Shown piece after piece: positions 1 through 12,588 of a DNA stretch of 64,000 nucleotides. Every line of letters starts with the position of its first letter. Positions within the stretch are counted from its first letter, which is position 1. Origin of the DNA: Manihot esculenta (taxonomy: Eukaryota > Streptophyta > Magnoliopsida > Malpighiales > Euphorbiaceae); NCBI RefSeq assembly GCF_001659605.2, contig NC_035170.2:18214856-18278855 (forward strand), written 5' to 3'. The position numbers and the translations under genes were made by a program. The notes beneath the pieces are model-generated. The model was not told the DNA's origin, made no database searches, and saw only the letters and a list, made by a program, of their open reading frames with translations.

Positions 1-551
1 TTTGAACCTTTTATATTTGTGGGTCTGCCAGTTGTAATGTAAATTTTATCTTTACATTTGAGTGCTTAGGATGCAGAAATAAAGTAGCCAAAAAGCTGAC
101 TGAATATGTCATTGGATTGTCTTTTGACTTTTATTCAGCTTGTAGGTTCTGGGACTTCATGTTATCTCTCAAAGTAATTCGTTATTTTAATGTAAATTTC
201 TCAATTGGACGAAATCTGCACCCAAATGAATATTTTTGTCTTTCATAGAAAACACAAGCAGGACAAAAACTGCTTTGTTGCTGGTTTTCCACATGCAAAG
301 AATGGAAATATAAACTCCTCATTTCATTATATGTTGTTATACTGTGCGACTGACAAATAATAACATGCAAGTATTTTGCCCGTACATAGAATGATTTATA
401 AATTGGGGAGCTTTACCTTGAAGGATATCATACATTGTTAGGAATACTGGTAGTAGATGAACAACCAATGAATATCTATGCAATGAATGTATTTACTTGA
501 GGCATAAGTTGAAGTTGAAGATTTTTCTGCATCTGAATTAAAGCTCCTAAT

Positions 552-585
<34 letters not shown>

Positions 586-617
586 CGATGGCACTTATGC
601 TTACATACTTTTGACAG
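1..617 (+). other. Intron 1 (3' part) of the poly(A)-binding protein gene
   Basis: No coding similarity to the missing start of the protein is visible here, and the first recognisable exon begins after the acceptor TTTTGACAG ending at 617. The codon interrupted at this acceptor is an alanine inside RRM1, so exon 1 (N-terminus and most of RRM1) must lie before the window. The stretch is AT-rich apart from a run of 32 C near its 3' end. Confidence 0.7.
553..584 (+). repeat. Homopolymer run of 32 C
   Basis: An uninterrupted poly-C run inside the first intron of the poly(A)-binding protein gene, ending 33 bases before the splice acceptor. It may be a true mononucleotide microsatellite or a sequencing or assembly artefact. 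The glycine-run open frames on the opposite strand are products of this run and are not genes. Confidence 0.95.
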
Positions 618-3600
618 CTGCAAGGGCAATGGACATGCTGAATTTCACACCTCTCAATGGAAGCCCCATTAGGATCATGTATTCTCATCGTGACCCTAGC
701 ATTCGCAAAAGTGGGTCAGGAAACATATTTATCAAGGTATTCCTTTAGATGCCGTGTCATTTTTTTTTGTATAATCTTGACTTCCCAATCCACAGTATAC
801 ATTTCTTTTACTGAAATTTTATATTTAAATTTAACAGAATTTAGACAAGGCGATTGATCACAAAGCATTGCATGATACTTTCTCGGCATTTGGGAACATC
901 CTATCTTGTAAGGTGGCCACGGATTCCTCTGGCCAGTCAAAGGGCTATGGGTTTGTGCAGTTTGACAATGAGGAATCTGCCCAAAGGGCTATAGAGAAGT
1001 TGAATGGTATGTTGTTGAATGATAAGCAGGTGTTTGTTGGACCTTTTCTTCGCAAACAGGAAAGAGAGAGTGCCATTGACAAGACAAAATTTAACAATGT
1101 CTTTGTAAAGAATCTCTCGGAAGCAACAACAGAGGATGATTTAAAGAAAATTTTTGGTGAATTTGGAACTATCACGAGTATTGTTGTGATGAGGGATGGA
1201 GATGGAAAATCAAAGTGCTTTGGATTTGTCAACTTTGAGAATGTAGATGATGCTGCTAGAGCTGTGGATGCCCTTAATGGAAATAAATTTGATGACAAGG
1301 AGTGGTATGTTGGGAAAGCCCAGAAGAAATCTGAAAGGGAAAATGAATTAAAACTTCGATTTGAACAGAGTATGAAGGAGGCAGCTGATAAGTTTCAAGG
1401 GGCCAATTTGTACATTAAAAATCTAGATGATAGCATAGGTGATGATAATCTTAGGGAGCTCTTTTCTCCATTTGGTACAATCACATCATGCAAGGTATTT
1501 AGCATTCTGTTTTGGAATAGCAACTAACACATATGATTTGCTTGATAATCAAGCGATTGAAGGTCAAATCATACCCATATTTGCATGTGAATAGGTTATG
1601 CGAGATCCTAATGGAATAAGCAGAGGTTCAGGATTTGTTGCATTCTCTACTCCAGATGAGGCGTCTAGAGCTGTGAGTGATATATATATATATTTTGGTA
1701 AATGCCATCTTAAAATGACACATAATTTACTTTTTTTATAGCTGATGGAGATGAATGGCAAAATGGTTGCTAGCAAGCCTTTATATGTTGCACTTGCACA
1801 AAGGAAGGAAGATAGAAGAGCCAGGTTGCAGGTATGCTTTTTCTTCATGACATTTTGAACCTCCAGCCAGTAGTTGGTGGAGATAGGTCTTGTTGTCATA
1901 TAGCTCCTTATATATGAATGTTATATATGCATGCTTGACACCTCTCTTTACCTTCTTAATGAGATGTTGCCTTGCATGGCTTAGTTGAAATACACGAATG
2001 ATCTCTTTTTCTTTTATTAATCACTGTGGCAGTGATTCATTTATCTTTCTTCATATTGATCAATTTCAAGGGGTTATGTATGGGTTTTCATTTTTTTACA
2101 GGCTCAATTTTCTCAAATGAGGCCAGTTGCAATAGCACCTTCAGTTGCTCCTCGTGTGCCAATGTACCCCCCTGGTGGTCCAGGACTCGGACAACAGATA
2201 TTCTATGGACAAGCCCCGCCTGCTATGATGCCTCCTCAGGTAATTCTTCTTGATGTTGCTTGCTTCAATTATTTTTATTACGTGTTTCATTCCGCCTATG
2301 ATTCATATGCATTTGGCTTTTAATTAATCAAGTTCGGTACGTTATTTAGATATAAATATCTTGACTAATGTGGTGCTCTCTTTGTTATGATTTATGTCAT
2401 TATTAGCCTGGATTTGGATATCAGCAGCAGCTTGTACCTGGCATGAGGCCTGGTGCTGCTCCAATGCCAAATTTTTTCATGCCAATGGTCCAGCAGGGGC
2501 AGCAGGGACAGCGTCCTGGTGGTCGACGGGCTGGAGCTGCTCAGCAATCACAGCAGCCAGTGCCACTCATGCAGCAGCAGGTTGGCAGTGGTCTTTCTCC
2601 TTATAGATTTATTGACAGTGTGATACTTCTTGTTTAATGGTTTATTAATGACAGATGCTTCCAAGGGGGCGTGTCTATCGCTACCCTCCTGGGCGTGCAT
2701 TGCCTGATGTTCCAATGACTGGTGTTCCTGGAGGGATGCTTTCTGTTCCATATGACATGGGTGGTATGCCATTGCGTGATACAGCTTTGTCTCAGCCAAT
2801 TCCAATCGGTGCTTTGGCTAGTGCACTTGCAAATGCTACTCCAGAGCATCAAAGGACGGTATGCATCAGTATTTGTGTTATCTGCTTATTGAAGAGTGAC
2901 GTAGTGCATGAAGCATCCTGCATTTCTTATGTTATCTGTTCATTTGATTTTGTATTTTCTCGGCCTGTGAGTTGAGGATGGATTGGGGATGTCTGTCTGA
3001 TTCTTTTAGGCTTTTTACCATCATTCAGTATGTTGCATTGCACTAATGTGGCTATGTAGTACTAGAGTATTGATGGCATAAAATGTTAGGGCCATCTCCT
3101 ATATTTTTTCAAGTAGTTATGGTTGATCTTAAGGCTCCGTTTATTTCATTAGAAAATATTTTATAGGAAAATATCTTTCATATTTTCTGGCTTTCGGAGC
3201 ACTCAGGAAATTGGTCAATGGAAAATAAGTTCCTGATCAAAGGGAAAATTAAGTGAATTTTAAGGAACAGAAAAAGTCATTTTCGAGATTTTGATAATTT
3301 CATTAATACCTCTACACTTCTTACACGTAAATCTTACTAGCAACCTTTTATTTTTACTATTTTGACCAAACAATGAATATTAAGTTATTTCCTTGGAAAT
3401 TGCTTTTTGCATACAAGTTATTTTATGTGTAACATGGAGCCTTAAAACTTGTATTTTTTTAATGAACAACATTTAATTTTATTTTCTTGATGAATAAATG
3501 TAGTTGCTGGGTGAGAATCTTTACCCTCTGGTAGAACAGCTGGAGCCTGATGCAGCAGCTAAGGTGACAGGCATGCTTCTAGAGATGGACCAGACTGAAG

Positions 3601-3746
3601 TTCTGCACTTGCTCGAGTCACCAGAAGCTCTTAAAGCAAAGGTTGCTGAGGCGATGGAGGTTTTGAGGAGTGTTCAGCAGCAGCAGGCTGGTGGCGCAGC
3701 TGATCAATTAGCCTCGTTGTCATTGAATGACAATCTTGTTTCGTAG
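618..3746 (+). CDS. PABP: Polyadenylate-binding protein (PABP), 5' end outside window
   Basis: Cytoplasmic PABP binds mRNA poly(A) tails and, through its C-terminal MLLE (PABC) domain, peptides in translation and decay factors. Eight exons fit in one frame: 618-736, 838-1494, 1595-1672, 1742-1831, 2102-2239, 2407-2580, 2655-2858 and 3504-3746 (stop TAG). All introns have GT-AG ends. They encode about 566 residues; plant PABPs are usually near 650, so about the first 80 are missing. The pieces give the end of RRM1 ([16 protein letters not shown]), RRM2 ([15 protein letters not shown], then GYGFVQF), RRM3 ([16 protein letters not shown]) and RRM4 ([17 protein letters not shown]). A Pro/Gln/Met-rich linker follows, then MLLE with [11 protein letters not shown]. 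The ring of RNP motifs and MLLE are intact, so the gene looks functional. The paralogue class cannot be fixed by reading. Confidence 0.95.
3129..3445. repeat. Candidate small non-autonomous DNA transposon (MITE) in PABP last intron
   Basis: The 645-bp last intron contains an AT-rich block bounded by perfect 10-bp inverted ends, TTAAGGCTCC at 3129-3138 and GGAGCCTTAA at 3436-3445. Inward from these the arms match only loosely. Size, position in an intron and short inverted ends suit a MITE, possibly with TTA or TTAA target duplication. With no second copy in the window this remains a suggestion. Confidence 0.35.
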
Positions 3747-4389
3747 GTTGAGTATGAGCCTAGGCTTTGAGGTGCAGATTTGGAATTATCGTGTGTTCCG
3801 ATACATTTTAGAATGATCTTCATAGGGACAAAGGAATTGGTTTTGGTTGACTCAGATTTTTTAAGAGTTGTTTTGAAGGTTGTTACATTTATACTTCCAA
3901 CTGCTTTAATTATGCGAGTGATGAGCACTTGTGTTTCTTAGTTGTGTTTGGAATGATACCTTTGTTTTGCTTGTCTTTAAGCCGTATGAATAATTTGATC
4001 TGAAGTCTGCAGAATTCGTTGTCAGATAAGATGCAAATAGAAGGCACTGAAAAATGCGCAGGATGGGGACTATGATTTGAGAATTCAGTTAAAATTGTAG
4101 TTCATTTAAAGGCTATACCTGATGCTTGGAAGACGAAAGATTTCGGCAGGGGTTGGATTCAGTTCTCCATTCTGTCGAATGGCCCTGAAGCATTTGAAGT
4201 GTGCTGTTATTCAATCTGATTAAGAGGCTGATCTGCCTTTTATTTTCAATATCTGTCAGTGATTTGTTGCACATATTACAAAATTAAGATGAGACTTCTG
4301 CTCTAGCCACACCAAATTATCATGTTCTGCCAATGTACATGTTGAAGTATTAGTTTCTCTTCTACTTCACCAGTTGCATATCCTGTGAA
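3747..4389 (+). other. PABP 3' UTR and spacer to the transporter pseudogene
   Basis: The stretch after the PABP stop codon has no coding signal on either strand. Its first few hundred bases are presumably the 3' UTR; no single poly(A) signal stands out. From about 4265 it aligns with bases downstream of the intact transporter gene (from about 9327), so the duplicated segment reaches beyond the coding end. Confidence 0.5.
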
Positions 4390-6988
4390 TCATTATACTT
4401 CATTATTTTGTTTTTCATCTTCTTCTTGCTGCTTCACGGTTTCATAAAGAGGAGCATTTTTAGTCTCAGGCAGCCGTAAACCCAAAACCCCACTGAAGAT
4501 GGATACGAGTTCGAAGACAAGAAATGACAGCGATGGGCTCAATCGACCAATCACAACCATCGCAGGTGATATTGAAGCCCCCTACATCAAAGCTTGCCTC
4601 AACATTGAAACAGCAAGTTTCTTACGTTTGTCAGAAAAAGCTCAATGCGGTAAATATACAGAACATCAAATGCTGTTTAAGCTGTCATGAATCAAATTCC
4701 TTCCAAGTATAAGTTGAGGCCAACTCCCACCTGATACATCACTCTTTGCTCGTCTTCCACGCGAGAAAACGATGCAAAGAACGCAGGAAGCACCAGTTAT
4801 GAACGCAGACTGAGAGAATTGAAGACGCCTGTTTGTGAAGCTCAAGAGTACAGTTCCTATAACAACTGCAGGAATTTCCATTCACTGCAACTATGAAATA
4901 GAGATTGAAATTGAGATTTTCAACGTTTAGTTGAATACCATAATAAACAAAACCAACTCCAAAGCTAGTTATCATAACCATGATCATTCTTCTAGCAGCC
5001 CACTTAGTGCTCCACAAGCTTTCTTTATCATTTGCCTTAGTTTCAGCTAATGCTTCGCCACCCACTTGAGATACTGAAGGATTCGCGAGAGTTAAATTAG
5101 AAGGCAGCTTCTTGCCATTGAGTCTGGCATATCTCTGCAATATCTCAAGAGCTACTTTGCTTCGGCCTTTTATGAGAAGCCAACGAGGAGACTCGGAGAC
5201 GAAAGGGAGAAACACGAGAGAGTAAACAAGGGGAAAAAGTGAAATGACTTTGTATAAACTCCTCCAGGAAGTTCTGCAATGATAGGCAATTGAAGGGAGA
5301 GAAAGAAAGCCAGCAGAGAAGAAGAAGAAGCCCATACTGGCCAACTTGGCCACGCCATTTCCGGCCAACGGTTAAGTGGACAGAACAAGACAGCAAATGC
5401 CGATTCCTGAAAGAGAAAATCCATTTGCGAAGCGGAGAAGTGAATAAATCCAAATATTTGGTGAGAGGGAAGTGAGAAAAGCTGTTGTAGAGGTTAATAT
5501 GCTGAGAGAAGCACTGCTCTTTTTCTACCTAGATATGCATCAGCTAGGAACCCAAAACACCTGACCCTGCATAAGGATTCAATATATATATATATATATA
5601 TCCTAAATTTCAACAAAAATAGTTAAATTTTACAATAATATGAATCTCATATTTTATCATAAATTTAAAATATATGCAACTTTTTTAGATTATCATTCTC
5701 CACTCATCTCCCTTTTAGGTTTTATTCTTTTAGCAGGGGATTAGTGGTATGAAAATTCAAATTTAAGTTTTAACAGGTGAAAAATATATAATATATATAT
5801 ATATATATATATTTTTTTTAAATAAAAATTGGAGAGTAAAATTTGAACTTATCATATTTACTCAAATATATTTATCATCAAATTAAATATCTTTTTAATT
5901 TAATAATAAAAAAAATAAATATAATAATAAAGTAAAAACAAAATAATCATAAAAAATTCGTCTGTCGTTGCAACTGTTGACTATGTTAACATGTAAGCAT
6001 CATTTGACGCGCAACATATCCATCTCATATAAATATATAATAGAATTATAAATTTTTTTCTTAATTTTAAAATATTTAAAAGGAAAATTATTTTTTTTAA
6101 AAAAATAAACATCAATATTAATGAGATTAAAGGATAAGCAAAAAGTGAATGTTTTCTTAAAAAACATAATGTGGATTTGTTGATACTTTTAAATAAAAAA
6201 ACTAATTCAATTCAAAGAAATATACTTTTTGTTTCTAAAAATGAATTATTTTCTTAAAAATTTCATAATTTTATACGACAAAATTTACAACATCAAATAA
6301 ACATGTGTAGAAGTAATCACTATTACAAAATGAATCAAGTATTTTAAATTGTTTTAACCGAAAACAGTTTGAAAATTATTCCATCAATTTTTATAGTAAA
6401 CAAAATTATGATTAAAAATATAGTGTTATTAAATACAAAATAAATTATTTATTAAAATATATTATTATATATATAAAAATTAAAAATTATTATAATAATT
6501 TTAAACTATCTTAAAACTATTATTTTAATAATATTAAGATCCAATCTAAAAAATATGGTAGTGTAATCATGATCTGAAAAACTAAAATTATATTAAACAA
6601 CTATTTTATCAATTAACTTTAAAATTCTTAAACTTTTACAAAATTTTAATTAAATTTATTATTCAAATCTACTTCTTAAAATAGTCCAATAAATAAATAT
6701 TTATATTCACTATATTCTCTATTTTATTTGATCCGACAAATTCCTATTTAAAATTTATATAAATTATTTGATTATCCATCATAAAATTTAAATTAAATTT
6801 AAAACATTCAAAGATAACCACAAAAACTAAATTTATTTAACTAACAGCAGATAAAAAAAATATTATATATATATTTTTAAATTTTAAAATATATTATCTC
6901 ACTAAAATTTGGTAAAGAGAGTACCCAAAAGAGAACCAAGAAAGAAGATTGAAGCATGTATGCCAGCAAGCAACCTTCTTTTATTACA
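4390..6988 (-). pseudogene. Decayed tandem copy of organic cation/carnitine transporter gene
   Basis: This is a duplicate of the intact gene at 9471-12083, same strand. The exon 2 equivalent (5575-4390) is very similar to the intact copy but carries at least six small indels, for example an 8-bp deletion near 4871-4880 and single-base losses near 4616, 5370, 5502 and 5560. No full-length frame remains; one 209-codon stretch survives (5368-4742). Only the last part of exon 1 is left (6988-6925, encoding [16 protein letters not shown]), and similarity stops abruptly at about 6988, so the start codon and first two membrane segments are gone. The intron holds about 390 bp (5590-5975, including TA runs at 5584-5601 and 5789-5811) absent from the intact copy. 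It is very unlikely to encode a transporter. Confidence 0.88.
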
Positions 6989-7559
6989 GATTGATCGATA
7001 AATATATATATTTGTTGTGTTCTCGAAATTTTTTTGAAAATTTTTAATTCTTCTCTGCGTTTTTGCTATTTGAACTAGAGGCTTGCCCAAACCTATAAAC
7101 ACTTTGATCTATTTTTGTGATTCTCAGTAGTTTCTCAACACTTGCAATTGCTAAATTATTTTTTAGATTTATTTTTTTAATTATTTTTTAGTATTAGCAT
7201 CATTTTATTATTAAAAAATAAAATTTTTTTCATCTCCTTACTTGCCATGAGAAATTGGTATGTCTTTATTATAGAATTCAAGTTCTTATGCCATTTGTAT
7301 GCTAGCTTAAATAGAATAAGTTGATCATTGTTCATTTTATTAGTCTTATTTTTAAAGCTTGTTTTGAAAGCTTATGAAATATGGTCCTTGTCTAAATAGT
7401 TGGATAATGAATACATGTTTTATAAATAAATTGCTGCTCTTTGTTAAGAATAACTTTAAAGATATTGTCTAGACTACATGTTTATATGAAAATTAAGGGG
7501 AGTCAAAAGGCTAAATAAAAAAATATAGAAAAAAATAAAAAATTAGAAATATATACACT
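6989..7559. other. AT-rich spacer, nothing recognised
   Basis: Low-complexity AT-rich DNA between the broken exon 1 of the transporter pseudogene and the retroelement remnant. I see no coding similarity, no paired terminal repeats and no RNA gene. Confidence 0.5.
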
Positions 7560-9310
7560 CATATGATCCACTCCTCTAGTTGCTTGATCAATTGGTTATC
7601 AACCCGATGGTGCAAGTAGTGCAGTACTTGGTGATCCCTTAAGGTGATTCTGTATGGAAAAATCAGTGTTTGAGAGAGTATCACCTCTTTTGGACCGTTT
7701 AAAAACTCGCCCTCTACCTTTTAATTAGGTAACCATGAGTGGAGCTAGTAGCCACCTGAGCTAAATCATCTGGGGTAAGTGGCTCAGTAACCATTTGTTT
7801 CACGTTCACTTTATCGGTTTCAGGTAAGATATAGTAGGGAGTGTAAAAAAATAATAAACCCCCAAGTCTTTAAATTTTATTAGTCTAGTCAAGAATTCCT
7901 AATAGTCTATTATTGCATGATAATTTGGTTCTTTATAACTTAAATTTCAGATTGGTTGAGGACATGAATGTGTTTATTGTTTTTATTATTTTGAATTTTT
8001 ATGCTTGAGGACAAGCAAAAGTGCAAGTGTGAGGGAATATGATGAGTTGCAAAACTCACAACTTTTTCTTTAATTTCATAATTTTGCTATGATTTTGGTA
8101 TAAATATTCATTTTTATTTGAAATTTAATTTTGTACAGGTTTTTTGAGCGGAAATTGAAAAAAGAAACAAAAAGAGGCTGAATTTAAGAATTTTTAGACC
8201 AAAGGTTGCAACCTTAACCAAACTTGTAGCCCAAGGAGATGGGAAGTTTTAGAAAGTGCTACCTCAGCAGATTTTGCCACTTAAGCAAGGATAAAATAAG
8301 TTTCAAGTTGGATCAAATACAATCAGATTATGATAAAGATAAGATAAGAGTAGTATAATTTATTTTAAATTATTAAATTTTATTTTTTTGTACCTATATA
8401 AAGACTCCTAGAATTAAACCTAGATCATCATATTTTTCTTCTCTCCCTCATCTCCTCTCTTGTTGCCGCCCCCTCTCTTCTTCTCCATCTTCTTTTATTC
8501 TTCTTCTTCTTTTCTTCTTAATTTTATTATGATCTTTAGAGGCTAAACAATTATTTTCAGTTGAAAGTTAATTTAAATTAAGGTTTTATTCAAGTTGTGA
8601 AGTTATATGCTTCAATTTTTTTTCATTTTATTACTATTTTCTGTTAATTTCTGAATTCGAGGAATACCACCTTCATTGTTGTTTTCTTGAGAACTCAAGA
8701 GATCCATTGAATCTCTTAGAAAGATAACATGCATTAAATCCGTAATTGTTTAATTGGATTAATAACAAGTAACAATTAACATATTAGTTTATGTTAAGGA
8801 ATTAGTAGATTTGATTTAAATAAACGCGTGTTTTTATTGATCAAGTTTGGATTATTCTCTCTTAATGCAGTTGACTAATTAAATCTACACACGTGTTGGG
8901 GTTATTAATTAACTAGAAATTAATTTAAACGCGAAACAGATTAATTTATTCATAAGGAAGAATTGGTGGGATTCTAACTAATGATCAACTATAAAACACA
9001 TCAATTTGATTACATTCAGCTGAAAGTTTTAATTAATTATTTATTTTTTAAATTTTAATTGTATTATTTATTATTTTTCTTTTAAATTTATTTTTCTTGA
9101 CCTGCCAAGACAAAACTACTTTCATAAAAAAAACTCTCTCCATCTCATTTTTTGTATTAAACTATTAGGTCTCTGTGGGATCAATACTCACTTATCACAT
9201 CTACAAGTTTTTATTAATAAAGTAAATTTTAAATTAACGGATTCGATATTCACTTCTCATATCTATAAATTTTTATCAATATTTTAAATTTTAAATTGAC
9301 GGATTCGACA
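7560..9310 (+). mobile_element. Truncated LTR retrotransposon: internal 3' tail plus LTR-like region
   Basis: The tail around 8005-8035 reads TTGAGGACAAGCAAAAG followed by a purine-rich stretch, the arrangement just before the 3' LTR in Tat/Athila-type plant gypsy elements. An LTR-like sequence starting TGATGAG follows from 8040. Inside it are a TATA-like CTATATAAAG at about 8391-8400 and a pyrimidine-rich stretch downstream, as in LTR promoters. Near 9170-9310 a segment with GGGATCAATACTCAC and then two diverged copies of a short A/T-rich unit resembles LTR ends of this group. No coding domain remains and I cannot place the outer ends or a target duplication. It separates the two transporter copies. 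Confidence 0.5.
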
Positions 9311-9470
9311 TTATTCATTTGTTTTACATATTACAAACTTAATATGAGACTTCTGCTCTAGCCACACCAAATTACCATGTTCTGCCAAAGCATTCCATAA
9401 TAATACCAAATATCTGTACATCTAGAAGTACTAGGTTATCTTCTACTTCACCAGTTGCATATCCTGTGAA

Positions 9471-12083
9471 TCATTGTACTTCATTACTTTGTTTTTCATC
9501 TTCTTCTTGCTGCTTTAGGGTTTCATAAAGAGGAGCATTTTTAGTCTCAGGCAGCCATAAACTCAAAATCCCACTGAAGATGGATAGGACTCCGAAGACA
9601 AGAAATGACAGTGATGGGCTCAATCGACCAATCACAACCATCGCAGGTGATATTGAAGCCCCCAACATCAAAGCTTGCCTCAACATCGAAACAGCAAAGT
9701 TTCTTACGTTTGTCGGAAAAAGCTCAACGCAGTAAATATACAGAACATCAAATGCTGTTGAAGCTGCCATGAATCCAATTCCTTCAAGTATAAGTTGAGG
9801 CCAACTTCCACCTGATTCATCACCCTTTGCTCGTCTTCCACGCGAGAAAACGATGCAAAGAATGCAGGAAACACCAGTTATGAACGCAGACTGAGAGAAT
9901 AGAAGACGCCTGTTTGTGAAGCTCAAGAGTACAGTTCCTATAACAACTGCCGGAATTTCCATCAATGCATTCACTGCAACTGTGAAATAGAGATTGAAAT
10001 TGAGATTTTCAACGTTTAGTTGAATACCATAATAAACAAAACCAACTCCAAAGCCAGTTATCATAACCATGATCATTCTTCTAGCAGCCCACTTAGTGCT
10101 CCACAAGCTTTCCTTATCATTTGCCTTAGTTTCAGCTAATGCTTCGCCACCCACTTGAGATACTGAAGGATTCGCGAGAGTTAAATTAGAAGGCAGCTTC
10201 TTGCCATTGAGTCTGGCATATCTCTGCAATATCTCAAGAGCTTCTTTGCTTCGGCCTTTTACGAGAAGCCAACGAGGAGACTCGGAGACGAAAGGGAGAA
10301 ACAGGAGAGAGTAAACAAGGGGAAAAAGTGAAATGACTTGGTATAAACTCCTCCAAGAAGTTCTACAATGATAGGCAATTAAAGGAAGAGAAAGAAAGCC
10401 TGCAGAGAAGAAGAAGAAGCCGTACTGGCCAACTTGGCCACGCCATTTCCGGCCAACGGATTCAGTGGATAGAACAAGACAGCAAATGCCGATTCCTGAA
10501 CGAGAAAATCCATTTGCAAAGCGGAGAAGTGAATAAATCCAAATATTTGGTGAGAGGGATGTGAGAAAAGCTGTTGTAGAGGTTAATATGCATGAGAGAA
10601 GCACTGCTCTTTTTCTACCCAGATATGCATCGGCTAGGAACCCAAAAACACCTGACCCTGCATAAGAATTCAAAATATATAATTATTTTAACATGTAAGC
10701 ATCATTTGACGCGCAACATATTCATCTCATATAAATATATAATATAATTATAAATTTTTTTTCTTAATTTAAAAATATTTTAAAGGAAATTTTTTTAAAA
10801 AAAATCAAACATTAATATTAATGAGATTAAAAGATAAGCAAAAAGTGAATGTTTTCTTCAAAAACGTAATGTGGATTTTTTGATAATTTTAAATAAAAAA
10901 CTAATTCAATCCAAAAGAAATATACTTTTTGTTTCTCAAAATGAATTATTTTCTTAAAAATTTCATAATTTCATAAAACAAAATTTACAACATCAAATAA
11001 ACATGTGTAGAAGTAATTACTATTACAAAATGAATAAAAGTATCTTAAATTGTATTAACAATTAAAAATTATTACATCCATCTTTATTATCGAAACGTAA
11101 AGCAGCAGTACAATTAAATTTTCATAATAAAAAAAAATTACGGTTATATAAAAATTAAAAATTATTACAATAATTTAAAACTATTTTAAAATTATTATTT
11201 TAATGATATCAGGACAACATTTTTACCTCAATCTAAAAAATGTGGTAGTGTAATCATGATCTGAAACACTAAAATTATATTAAACAACTATTTTGTCAAT
11301 TAACTTTAAAATTCTCAAACTTTTACAAAATTTTAATTAAATTTCTTATTCAAATCTACTATTCTTAAAATAGTCCAACAAATAAATATTTATATTCACT
11401 ATTTTCTCTACTTTATTTGATCGACAAATTCCTATCTAAATTTATATAAATTATTTAGTTATCAATCATAAAATTTAAATTAAAATTAAAAATATTCAAA
11501 GATAAACCACAAAAACTAAATTTATTTAATTAACTGCAGATAAAAAAAATTATTATAATTTTTTTTTAAAATTGTAAAATATATTATCTCACTAAAATTT
11601 GGTAAAGGGAGTACCCAAAAGAGAACCAAGAAAGAAGAGTGAAGCAGGTACGCCAGCAAGGAACCTTCGATTACAGATGAGACCCCACTCGGCAACAGTA
11701 GAGCTCCTATTCCCACCAACCCACTCCCATGTCCCCGGCGGCAGCCCACAAACAGAGCCACCACCCCCTTTGCCGTCACCGACGACGGAGCTGCACACAG
11801 GTGCCATCTCTGCCGTAGAATTACCCGAATGGAAAGGTGGCGATATGCATCTCCAAGAAGGTGGCTGTGCATCGCTGAAGATGGTAACCAATGCGTTCTG
11901 AGAATCGAAGATCCAAGCCAGAGATACTAACAATACATGCAGTATCTGCGAGATTCCTAGGGATCCTACGTAACCTTCTACTACTTCATCTACTGTTAGC
12001 TCAAGCTTCGTCCCTCTTTCTGCCATTTCTATGTTTATTCCATACACAAGCTCTTTTGCTTCTTCTTCTTCTCCTCCTTTCAT
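9471..12083 (-). CDS. Organic cation/carnitine transporter-like MFS protein
   Basis: A two-exon gene for a predicted 551-residue plasma-membrane or tonoplast carrier of the OCT/SLC22-like branch of the sugar-transporter MFS family. Exon 1 is 12083-11615 and exon 2 is 10657-9471, joined across a GT-AG intron that splits a glycine codon. MFS signatures are in place: [11 protein letters not shown] after membrane segment 2 (residues ~162-172), WRGQVGQYG (~229-236), ESPRWLL (~282-288) before the central loop, a YGI segment in TM7, [10 protein letters not shown] late in the second half, and LPETKN near residue 525. The N-terminal tail is acidic (EEEE). The extracellular loop between TM1 and TM2 (residues ~65-130) is long, as usual for OCTs. 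The ATG at 12083 is the first in frame and lies about 70 bp below a TATA-like site. Substrate cannot be told from sequence. Its broken duplicate lies immediately downstream. Confidence 0.87.
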
Positions 12084-12150
12084 TTATGGGGAAGATTAAG
12101 ACTCTCTTGGTTTAAAGGATCTCTTTGCCATGCATAATATGATCTATTTC

Positions 12151-12160
12151 TATATATAGA
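12151..12160 (-). promoter_or_regulatory. Probable TATA box of the intact transporter gene
   Basis: On the minus strand the sequence reads CTATATATAGA about 70 bp upstream of the start codon at 12083, inside a TC-rich context typical of plant core promoters. Transcription would begin near 12115-12125, giving a 5' UTR of about 35-40 bases. Confidence 0.45.
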
Positions 12161-12588
12161 GAGAGAAGTAGAGAGTAATTGGTTAATTAATTAAAACAAT
12201 AAGGTGGCTTTAACACATACAACAAATACATATTTAGAATGCAATCTCACAATATATGATAAATTTTAACTTTTTAAATATATTATGGGTAATAAGATTA
12301 ATTTACATATAATTATTATAAATTTTATAAATTTAAATATTAAATAAATTTTAATTTTAATTTAAATATCTAATAGGTTAGATCCTGCTAGTACTATGGC
12401 ATAAATTAAATTTTAGTGGTATTAGAGTATTTAAGTTTATGCCTTAATCAAAGTTAATTATAAAACAATAATTTAATAGAATCAGGTTGATATTCTGAGA
12501 TTCAGAGAATAAAGTTTTTGTGTGTGTAAACTTTTTCCATTTAAAGGTACTCATTTCCTTTTATTCTTTTCTTTTTGCTTGTCTGGGG
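12161..12588. other. Upstream region of the transporter gene
   Basis: AT-rich sequence between the probable TATA box and the hAT-like element. It should contain the proximal promoter, but I can name no specific cis-element. Confidence 0.4.

Noticed and set aside
438..688. Minus-strand small open frames with glycine runs
   Set aside because: They exist only because the 32-base C run translates as glycine; the region is an intron of the PABP gene.
4739..5368. 209-codon frame as a separate transporter gene
   Set aside because: It is a surviving stretch of exon 2 of the pseudogene; indels on both sides and a missing exon 1 rule out a complete carrier.
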